NCBI GenBank assembly: GCA_041738285.1
Contig: JBGSQB010000208.1
Span: forward strand, 1 to 62,311
Source of the DNA: SZUA-521 sp041738285
GTDB taxonomy: Bacteria > Pseudomonadota > Gammaproteobacteria > Pseudomonadales > Azotimanducaceae
Direction of reading: 5' to 3'
Length of the DNA: 62,311 nt
The translations under genes were made by a program, and so were the position numbers. This document shows, piece by piece, positions 53,393 through 59,940 of the stretch (its first letter is position 1; every line of letters starts with the position of its first letter). The notes beneath the pieces were generated by a model. That model did no database searches, had not been told where the DNA came from, and worked only from the letters and a program-made list of their open reading frames with translations.

Positions 53393-53776
53393 GTGCACAA
53401 GAGTCGCCTCGCCGGATTCATCATCGACTGCAAGACGACAGACCTGCCTTCTGCCGCCGCGTTCTGGAGTTCGGCGCTTGGCATGCGGGTTCGCGCATTG
53501 CCGGCGGCGGAAGGGAAGAAATATTCTGCCCTCGACGATGACCGCCTCGATCTGCACGTCGAAGTGCAATGCGTATCACACGACAGTCGCGTTCATCTCG
53601 ACATCGAGGCGGACGATATCGACGCGGAGGTCATACGTCTGGAGTCCCTCGGCGCCAAGCGCGTCGAACGGATCAGTTCATGGTGGGTGATGGAAGCGCC
53701 AACAGGACAACGTTTCTGCGTGGTGCGACCGCAGACCAGGGATTTCGAGCGGCTCGCGAACCGTTGGGAAACCTGA
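53393..53776 (+). CDS. VOC/glyoxalase-like protein
   Basis: A 127-residue vicinal-oxygen-chelate fold protein: DLPSAAAFWSSALGMRV at the N-terminus and VHLDIEADDIDAEVIRLESLGAKRV in the second repeat. It resembles small glyoxalase/bleomycin-resistance-like proteins whose ligand is usually unknown. GTG start at 53393, three bases after the previous stop. Followed by a palindromic element at a convergent junction. Confidence 0.82.
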   Translation: MHKSRLAGFIIDCKTTDLPSAAAFWSSALGMRVRALPAAEGKKYSALDDDRLDLHVEVQCVSHDSRVHLDIEADDIDAEVIRLESLGAKRVERISSWWVMEAPTGQRFCVVRPQTRDFERLANRWET

Positions 53777-53781
53777 ACAAA

Positions 53782-53855
53782 GGGACAGTTGACCTATTTC
53801 GCTCACAACGATCTTCAGGTCCTCTGTTCTGCAATCGAATTAGGTCAACTGTCCC
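53782..53855. repeat. palindromic element at a convergent junction, copy B
   Basis: GGGACAGTTGACCTA at 53782-53796 is the exact reverse complement of TAGGTCAACTGTCCC at 53841-53855. Each arm carries the decamer CCTATTTCGC in the same orientation (53793-53802 and 53855-53864). The outer arm GGGACAGTTGACC resembles GGGACAGTGACC at the left end of the element at 40569. It fills the gap between the VOC gene and the convergent NTF2-like gene. Confidence 0.75.
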
Positions 53856-53864
53856 CTATTTCGC

Positions 53865-54242
53865 CTACCGCTCACGAAGCCTTGCTGATTGACCGGTATC
53901 GAGATACTCGTCGATGCGCGTGATCCGCCCATCGCGCACGGTGATGAAGATACATGCCGGGATGACCACCTCTTCGCCATTCGTCTTGGTGCAGCGCAAG
54001 TTGTGTCGCTGCATCACGCGATCGCCGAGCAGGATACGCTCGACGATCTCGTAGCGGATCTTCGCAACCGCTTGAGTCAGACGCGTCAGTACGGCAAGGT
54101 TTTCCGCTTTGTTCTGCAAGGCATTCGAGAAGTTGTGCCAGACAGCGATGTCGTCGACGTACAACGCGGCAACGCGTTCGGGCGCTTTGGCTTCGATCGC
54201 CGCGAACAGTTCGGCGGCAATGGCCAGTGGATCAGCGGCCAT
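53865..54242 (-). CDS. NTF2/SnoaL-like protein
   Basis: A 125-residue cone-shaped NTF2-like protein: AAELFAAIEAKAPERVAALY at the N-terminus, YVDDIAVWHNFSN, and ACIFITVRDGRITRIDEYLDT at the C-terminus. Such proteins are isomerases, hydrolases or simply binding modules. Its start lies within the preceding gene on the same strand (11-base overlap), so it is coupled to the HpaB-family enzyme. Confidence 0.85.
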   Translation of the reverse strand: MAADPLAIAAELFAAIEAKAPERVAALYVDDIAVWHNFSNALQNKAENLAVLTRLTQAVAKIRYEIVERILLGDRVMQRHNLRCTKTNGEEVVIPACIFITVRDGRITRIDEYLDTGQSARLRER

Positions 54243-55629
54243 TGGTAGCGTATTCGAGCATGTGCGCGGCCTCGAGCGCGACGTGCTTGGCGTGTTCCAT
54301 GTCGTAGTGCATTCGCGAGACGATCCGTTGCGCGTACAGCCCGCCGCCGGCCTGAATGTTCGTCACTGCGTACCAGCCGCCGAGTGCGTCTGCCGTGTAG
54401 TCGCGAATGGCGTGAAACAACTTTGTCCGATAGGTGCCGTCCACCGACTGCATCGTTCCCATGTACTTACGCACGAGATGACCCGTCTCCTCATTCTCGA
54501 GGTCCGCCATTCCTGGCGCAGTGAGGACACTGCCACCGGCGATGTCGTGCAGGTGGCGCACCATCAGGGAGTAGTTGGCCGCACCATGGTACTTACCGAC
54601 GTTGGTGTAGAGCTCGTTGGGAAATGCCGCGCCATCGGATGTGACGCTGCAATGAGCAATTGACGCCTCCAAGCTCGCTCGGATGAGCGTCGCATTGATC
54701 ATCATCTCGGAGATTTTCTCCTTGATGTGTCCAGTCTTTTCCAGCCCATTCGCTTCGCTGATCAACTGTGCAAATCCGACCAGGCGGTCATACTGAGTCG
54801 CCATTGCGGCGAGTCCGCCCAGCCGTTCCCACAGTCCGAGAGAATGCGCGAATACTGCGGCGAGTTCCGGATGTGTGCCGTCGAGGAACACGCGCTCATC
54901 AGGTACGAACACGTCGTCGAAGATCACAAAACCCTCCGGCGTGTGGTGCCGGCTCGACATTGGAAAATCGCGTGTGTCTTCGTGGCGTGGTGCGTAGGTG
55001 GTGTTGATGATTTTCACGCCGGGTGCGTTGACCGGCACCATGCAGGCGACGGCGTAGTCAGACTCGTCGGCCTTCATCGACTTGGTGGGAATGGTCATCA
55101 ACTCGTGCCCCATGGAGGCGGCAGAGATGTGCAGCTTTGCTCCACGAATGACGATGCCACCGTTCTTTCTTGCGACCACGCGCACATAGGCGTCGGGATC
55201 ATCCTGCAGCGCGGGGCGGCGACTGCGATCACCTTTCGCATCAGTGATGCACTGGGTGATCCGAACGTCGCGACGCTGCGCCTCCCGCACCCACTGCCGA
55301 ATACGTGCTGCGTTGTCGGGCAGCACGGCCTCTATGCGATCCGCGGCCGTGAGAAGGGTCATGATCGATGCGTAGGTGACATGCGTGAGCAGGTCAACGG
55401 ATTCGTGCAACTCTACTTGCTCGCGCAGTTCGGTGGCGGAGCCCGGCACCTTCATGAAGGCACCCACTGAATCCGGCGCTGGATCGTAGAACCGATCGTA
55501 GCCTGCTGCAGCCGAGTTTACAGTGATGCCGAGTATCGGGTGGTCGGGCAGATTGGAAATTCGTTGCCCTTCGAAGAACGTCTCGCGGCCGTCGTTGAGT
55601 GAGGCGCGATATTGCTGACCTGTCATCAT
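54232..55629 (-). CDS. HpaB/AbfD-family flavoprotein (4-hydroxyphenylacetate hydroxylase-like)
   Basis: A 465-residue protein of the acyl-CoA-dehydrogenase-like fold used by FADH2-dependent phenol hydroxylases (HpaB) and 4-hydroxybutyryl-CoA dehydratase (AbfD). MMTGQQYRASLNDGRE, ITDAKGDRSRRP, DPDAYVRVV, RGAKLHISAAS and FDDVFVPDERVFLDG are family signatures. The Cys residues that bind the 4Fe-4S cluster in AbfD are not evident: the stretch after FAHSLGLWERL has no Cys at the expected distance. So an oxidase or hydroxylase is more likely than a dehydratase. CGGAG precedes the ATG; an in-frame start at 55752 is possible. Upstream on the same strand is the 16-codon peptide gene. Confidence 0.82.
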   Translation of the reverse strand: MMTGQQYRASLNDGRETFFEGQRISNLPDHPILGITVNSAAAGYDRFYDPAPDSVGAFMKVPGSATELREQVELHESVDLLTHVTYASIMTLLTAADRIEAVLPDNAARIRQWVREAQRRDVRITQCITDAKGDRSRRPALQDDPDAYVRVVARKNGGIVIRGAKLHISAASMGHELMTIPTKSMKADESDYAVACMVPVNAPGVKIINTTYAPRHEDTRDFPMSSRHHTPEGFVIFDDVFVPDERVFLDGTHPELAAVFAHSLGLWERLGGLAAMATQYDRLVGFAQLISEANGLEKTGHIKEKISEMMINATLIRASLEASIAHCSVTSDGAAFPNELYTNVGKYHGAANYSLMVRHLHDIAGGSVLTAPGMADLENEETGHLVRKYMGTMQSVDGTYRTKLFHAIRDYTADALGGWYAVTNIQAGGGLYAQRIVSRMHYDMEHAKHVALEAAHMLEYATNGR

Positions 55630-55767
55630 TTTGGTGGTAACTCCGATGAACGGAACACGGCTGCCCTCGCACAGTGAACGCTTCGCTTTGGTCCGCATGA
55701 CGCAAGACGTGCCGCTGAGTGTTCCCGGCGAGAGCAGCCGAGACTGCTCCATCAACAGATCGTCGGC

Positions 55768-55793
55768 TACCCCTTACCTACTGCGTTGGGGTA
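55768..55793 (-). other. hairpin between the peptide gene and the HpaB-like gene
   Basis: TACCCC at 55768-55773 pairs with GGGGTA at 55788-55793, extended by GG/CC outside a small bulge. It lies 11 bases beyond the stop of the tiny gene. No U-tract follows, so it is more likely an RNA-stability or attenuation structure than a full terminator. Confidence 0.35.
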
Positions 55794-55803
55794 CCGAGCT
55801 GAA

Positions 55804-55854
55804 CTATCTGCTCCAGGAAAAACCACCAGCCTTGACTTTCGTCTTGACTTTCAT
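55804..55854 (-). CDS. 16-residue double-glycine peptide, candidate exported peptide precursor
   Basis: ATG at 55854 opens a 16-codon gene for MKVKTKVKAGGFSWSR. GTGGAGGAC lies with GGAGG seven bases before the ATG, and the in-frame codon at 55882-55884 upstream is a stop, so no longer version exists. The first 11 residues are basic and end in Gly-Gly; the last five (FSWSR) would be released by a cut after GG. The C39 peptidase of the exporter at 57.4 kb cuts after such motifs. The leader is much shorter than usual C39 leaders and lacks their hydrophobic -4/-7/-12 pattern. It is far too short for routine gene calling. From memory, KVKTxVKAGG starts occur in very short peptides of other bacteria, but I cannot verify this here. 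Confidence 0.6.
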   Translation of the reverse strand: MKVKTKVKAGGFSWSR

Positions 55855-56189
55855 GCCGTGTCCTCCACGTCTTGTGAATTGTCACGCTCACGATCCGTCC
55901 GGACGAGTTGTCGGGGTTGTGGATCGCGAACACCCGCGACGCACCACCCCACACCGTGGGAGAGCCCCTTTCGCGCTGACTCCCCCGCAGCCCGTCTTGT
56001 CGCGAGCTTGCCGAGGTGAGTGTGTGTCCTCCCCAGAGCCGTTGGCGTTCCGCCAACTGCACATGAGGTGAAAGGATTCTTGCAGCATCGTGCGATTCGA
56101 ATCAAGAATCTTTGGAGATGCGGTGCGATACTCACCTGACGCCCGCCTCGGGCCGCGTGATAACGCGCCGCAACATAGGACGTGAACTG
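55855..56189. promoter_or_regulatory. divergent regulatory region with two strong dyads
   Basis: This 335-base gap separates the minus-strand peptide gene from the plus-strand exporter. GTTGGCG at 56041-56047 and CGCCAAC at 56051-56057 form a perfect seven-base dyad with a TTC centre. GATTCTTG at 56075-56082 and CAAGAATC at 56103-56110 form an eight-base dyad 20 bases apart, whose spacer ends in the palindrome GATTCGAATC (56094-56103). These could be operator sites or RNA hairpins. No regulator gene is adjacent. Frames of about 90 codons on both strands here lack ribosome sites and family resemblance; I leave them out. Confidence 0.45.
56123..56185 (+). CDS. possible 20-residue leader ORF
   Basis: GTG at 56123 with GGAG five bases upstream opens 20 codons (MRYSPDARLGPRDNAPQHRT) and stops four bases before the preferred start of the membrane-fusion protein. 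It could couple translation to the exporter or be chance. No Gly-Gly motif. Low support. Confidence 0.25.
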   Translation: MRYSPDARLGPRDNAPQHRT

Positions 56190-57341
56190 GTGGCGGTTCC
56201 ATTCGAAAACACAATGCGATCCCTCAGTCGTGACTCCCGCCGCGCCGGCATGCGTTTTGTCGCCGGTGGGATCGTCTTGCTCGCGGCCTGGTCGGTCATC
56301 GCCTTCACGGTCGAGTTGCCGCTCACGGTGTCGAGCGTCGATGGTCGCGTGGTCGCGGCCGTGGAGCCGGCTGATATTTCGAGCGTGTCGCGTGAGCCCA
56401 TTGTCACTGTCCCTGTTCGGTTGGGTGATCGCGTCGACAGGGGCGATCTACTCGTGCAGTTCGATTCCGTATCGCAAGCGCTGGAACTGGAGATCCGTCG
56501 AGAACGCATCGTCAAACTCACCGATGAACTTGAGTCAGTGCGACACGAAATCCGATCCCTGGATGCGGAAGCTGTGAGTGAGATCGAAGCGTTCGACCAA
56601 GCCATGGACCGGCTGCGTGCGCGTCTCGGCGAAAGCGTGGCTCGAGTCGAGCATGCCGAAACCGCCGAGCGGTTGTACGGAGAGTTGCGAAGCGAACGGC
56701 GCATCGATGCGCTGCAGTACTCGCAGGCAAGATCCAACCTGGAGCAGAGCCGCAAGTCGCTGCAGGCGGAGCAGGCGGAACTGCGTGAGAAGTCGGCGTC
56801 GAAGCAGTTGGCGATCGATCAGCGTGCGACGACGCGCGCGCGACTTCAACGCGAGTTGGCGCGATTGACTGGCGAAGTTGCTGAACTCGCGCCTCGCATC
56901 GTTCAACTCGAACGCAAGGTGGCCGATCTGAGCGTGCGCGCCCCGTTTGCGGGCGAGATCGGCGCCATGGCGGGTCTGGCGGCCGGTCAAACCCTCGAGC
57001 CGGGCACTTGGATGCTGACCTTGGTACCTCAACGTGGGTTCGAATTCGAAGCGCACTTCTCTGCGCAAGATGCTGCCGGACGGGTCGAAGCGAATCAGAT
57101 CGCGCGCATCGAGTTTTTCGCACTGCCATGGACTCAGTATGGTCTGATCGAAGCGAAGGTAACGCGTGTTGGCAGTGAGGAACGCGACGATCGCGTGCGC
57201 GTATATCTGCAACTCGATGAACGTGATGAGCTTTATGACCGACTTGCGCATGGGCTGAAGGGCAGGGCGACGGTCATGCTCGAAGAGACAACACTGGCGC
57301 GCAAATTGGTAAATTTGCTCGGCTCCACCCGAACTCACTGA
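56190..57341 (+). CDS. HlyD-type membrane fusion protein
   Basis: A 383-residue periplasmic adaptor. One membrane helix lies at about 22-40 (FVAGGIVLLAAWSVIAFTV), then a first lipoyl half (REPIVTVPVRLGDRVDRGDLL), a long coiled coil at about 90-230, and the second half with SVRAPFAGEIGAMAGLAAGQTLEPG and a beta-barrel ending. It links the inner-membrane ABC transporters to an outer-membrane channel; no TolC-like gene is in the window. GTG at 56190 with AGGA upstream is the chosen start; ATG at 56214 also fits. It precedes the C39 transporter by 10 bases. Confidence 0.85.
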   Translation: MAVPFENTMRSLSRDSRRAGMRFVAGGIVLLAAWSVIAFTVELPLTVSSVDGRVVAAVEPADISSVSREPIVTVPVRLGDRVDRGDLLVQFDSVSQALELEIRRERIVKLTDELESVRHEIRSLDAEAVSEIEAFDQAMDRLRARLGESVARVEHAETAERLYGELRSERRIDALQYSQARSNLEQSRKSLQAEQAELREKSASKQLAIDQRATTRARLQRELARLTGEVAELAPRIVQLERKVADLSVRAPFAGEIGAMAGLAAGQTLEPGTWMLTLVPQRGFEFEAHFSAQDAAGRVEANQIARIEFFALPWTQYGLIEAKVTRVGSEERDDRVRVYLQLDERDELYDRLAHGLKGRATVMLEETTLARKLVNLLGSTRTH

Positions 57342-57351
57342 CGCATCGCAC

Positions 57352-59940
57352 GTGCGAGTCCGTCGTCGAATTCCTGAGGTAATACAGACATCGGCCATGG
57401 ACTGTGGTCCAGCGGCCTTGGCGTCGCTTCTGAATGGGTGTGGTATCGACGTCAGCTATCCGCGCCTGCGCGAAGCGTGTCAGACCGACGTCGACGGCAC
57501 CTCGATCGATACGTTGGAAGACCTCGCGGTGCGTTTCGGACTCGACGCAGAGCAGGTGATGTTGCCGGTGGACGTTCTGCTCGAGCCGGACAACGGTCAC
57601 CTGCCCTGTATCGCCGTGGTCACGCTGCCGAATGGACTGACCCACTTCGTAGTGATCTGGCGTCGTGTGCTCGGCTGGTACGAGGTCATGGATCCCGCGC
57701 GCGGTCGATCATGGATGAGGCGCAGTGATCTGGAATCGGTGCTGTACGTGCATGAAACGCCGGTCGAGGCGGCGGACTGGCTCGAGTACGCGCAGTCCGA
57801 AGCCTTTGAGGCGACGCTTTCGCGGGCCCTGGGTCGACTGGCGGTGAGCGATACGAAGAGGCAGGGAATCCTTTCCAGGGTCCGCGACGCCGACTGGCGC
57901 AGCGCGGCCAACGTCGATGCGGCGATCCGTATGTGTCTCGGACTGCGCTCCGGGGGCGAACGCGTACGCGGACGCATTGCCGAGCGTTTGATCGAACTGG
58001 CGGCCAGCGATCCGGGCATTGTCCCCGCGCCGTGTTATCAGGTCGCGTCATCGGGCAACTCTACGACCGTGCGTCTGCGCGGTGCCGTGGTGCTGACTGC
58101 GAACGGCCGTGTGCAGAATCCGAGCGAAGATGATCTTGTGATCGCCAAGGCGCTTGGCGGATTCCGTGTGCCGGTCGGCAAACGCCTGGTGGGAATTCTG
58201 CGCGAGATCGGTTTTGCCGGGTTCGGCGTCAGGATTGGCATCATGGCGCTGGTCATGGGCGCCCTGACTTTCATTGAGGCGCTGGTGTTCCGTTATCTGC
58301 TTGGCTTTCAGGCACCGATCGAGTTCTGGACGTTTGCCCTGATCCTGGTTGCCGTAATGCTGCCGTCCACCGCCGCGCTTGTGGCGGAGTTCGGGCAGAA
58401 CCGGTTCAGTCTCGCGCTGGGGCGGCAACTTGAAGTGCAGCTGCGGGCGCGACTATTGCGCAAGCTGCCGCGCATTCGCGATGACTACTTCTCGTCCCGG
58501 CTGGCGTCGGACCTCGCGCACCGCGGACATGCGTTGTCCGAATTGCGAACGGCGCCGACGGTCATCGCGGGTCTTGCGGTAAACGTGTCGCGCATCGTCA
58601 TGTTGCTGGTTGGCCTCGTGTGGCTGATGCCGTCCGCGGTCTGGATCGTCTTGATTGCTGGCGTGTTCGCAATCGTTGCACCGTTCGGAATGTTCCGCAT
58701 GCTTGCCGAGCGTGATATTCGTGCACGAACGCACCTGGGTGCGCTGTCGAATCTCTATCTCGACGGACTACGCGGTACCGAGCCGATCTGGACGCACGGC
58801 GCGGCGCGCGCGATTGAACTCGAGCACGAATCGCTGCTCATCCGCTGGGTGCGGGCCACCAACCGACTGCGCAACATTTCGACCTGGTTCGAGTTCATGC
58901 AGATGGCCGCGCTGGGTGCGTGCGGCATGGCGCTGGTCGTTGGCGCCATGAATGATGGTCTGCCGCAAGGCTCCGTACTACTCATAGCGTACTGGGCGTT
59001 GTTCGTGCCGATCCTGAGTCGCGTGCTGCTGGGGAATCTCAAACAGTTGCCGTCGATGCACAACATCCTGCTGCGCGTGTTGGAGGTACTCGATGCTCCG
59101 GAAGAGCATGCGGGCGTTCAGCCGACGCACGCGAACGGCGGGCAGGGTGGCGTGAAGCTCGGATTCAAACAGCTCGTCGTGAGCCGTGGCAATCAACGGG
59201 TGCTGGCGGACATCGACCTGACCATCGGGGCCGGCGAGCGTGTCGCGATTGTCGGCGCATCGGGATCCGGCAAGAGCAGCTTCATCGGCGCGATTGCTGG
59301 CTGGCACGTCATCTCAGGTGGAGTCATGGAAATCGATGACGCTGCCGCCGATGCTACCCTGATTCAGCAACTGCGCCAGCAGACTGCGCTCGTCGATCCG
59401 GAGAGCTATCTGTGGAATCGCGAGTTGTACGCCAATGTGCTGTACGGAACTGCAGGCGAACCTGCAGCGCTCGATTCCGTGCTGCGTGATAGCGAGTTGA
59501 TTGCTGACCTCGAGAAGATGGTCGATGGTCTGGCGACGCGAGTCGGCGAGAATGGCAGTCGTTTGTCGGGTGGCGAAGGTCAGCGCCTGCGAATCGCGCG
59601 TGCGCTGGTGCGCAGCGATGCCCGCCTGGTGCTGCTCGATGAGCCATTCGCCGCGATGGATGCGGAGCAGCGGCGACGCATGCATGACCGCGTGCTCGCA
59701 CGATGGCCCCAGGCGACGCTGCTGTGCGTGAGTCATCAGGTGAGCGAGACCATCGGGTTTTCCCGTGTGCTCGTATTCGAAGACGGTCGCATCGTCGAGG
59801 ACGATTCGCCACAGTCGCTGCTTGGCGGACCGACTCGCTATGCGTCGATGGTGCAATCTGAAGTCGAATTGCAGCGGCGATTGCTGGCGTCGCCGTGGCG
59901 CGTATGGAGCGCGACGCGGCGGGCCGCGATTCCGACATGA
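57352..59940 (+). CDS. C39 peptidase-containing ABC transporter
   Basis: An 862-residue peptidase-exporter. The N-terminal C39 domain is complete: Q12, C18 in MDCGPAAL, H98 in LTHFVVIW and D114 in EVMDPARG. Then comes an unusual extra region of about 150 residues (about 130-280, QSEAFEATLSRALGRL ... VRLRGAVVLTANGR) with no membrane helix, before the transmembrane domain (about 285-565). The nucleotide-binding domain has Walker A GASGSGKSS, signature LSGGEGQ, Walker B LVLLDEP and H-loop VSHQ. It should trim a Gly-Gly leader and export the peptide. GTG start at 57352. The stop overlaps the next start as ATGA. Confidence 0.92.
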   Translation: MRVRRRIPEVIQTSAMDCGPAALASLLNGCGIDVSYPRLREACQTDVDGTSIDTLEDLAVRFGLDAEQVMLPVDVLLEPDNGHLPCIAVVTLPNGLTHFVVIWRRVLGWYEVMDPARGRSWMRRSDLESVLYVHETPVEAADWLEYAQSEAFEATLSRALGRLAVSDTKRQGILSRVRDADWRSAANVDAAIRMCLGLRSGGERVRGRIAERLIELAASDPGIVPAPCYQVASSGNSTTVRLRGAVVLTANGRVQNPSEDDLVIAKALGGFRVPVGKRLVGILREIGFAGFGVRIGIMALVMGALTFIEALVFRYLLGFQAPIEFWTFALILVAVMLPSTAALVAEFGQNRFSLALGRQLEVQLRARLLRKLPRIRDDYFSSRLASDLAHRGHALSELRTAPTVIAGLAVNVSRIVMLLVGLVWLMPSAVWIVLIAGVFAIVAPFGMFRMLAERDIRARTHLGALSNLYLDGLRGTEPIWTHGAARAIELEHESLLIRWVRATNRLRNISTWFEFMQMAALGACGMALVVGAMNDGLPQGSVLLIAYWALFVPILSRVLLGNLKQLPSMHNILLRVLEVLDAPEEHAGVQPTHANGGQGGVKLGFKQLVVSRGNQRVLADIDLTIGAGERVAIVGASGSGKSSFIGAIAGWHVISGGVMEIDDAAADATLIQQLRQQTALVDPESYLWNRELYANVLYGTAGEPAALDSVLRDSELIADLEKMVDGLATRVGENGSRLSGGEGQRLRIARALVRSDARLVLLDEPFAAMDAEQRRRMHDRVLARWPQATLLCVSHQVSETIGFSRVLVFEDGRIVEDDSPQSLLGGPTRYASMVQSEVELQRRLLASPWRVWSATRRAAIPT

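Noticed and set aside
54232..55629. 4-hydroxybutyryl-CoA dehydratase
   Set aside because: Family strings fit, but the cysteine ligands of the iron-sulfur cluster are not visible, so I keep a general flavoprotein call.
55631..56071. A 146-codon plus-strand frame and 94-108-codon minus-strand frames across the gap upstream of the exporter
   Set aside because: No ribosome sites, no family resemblance, and compositions typical of chance frames in GC-rich DNA; the 16-codon peptide gene is better supported.
56123..56185. Leader ORF as a second peptide precursor
   Set aside because: It has no Gly-Gly or similar cleavage motif; kept only as a low-confidence leader.
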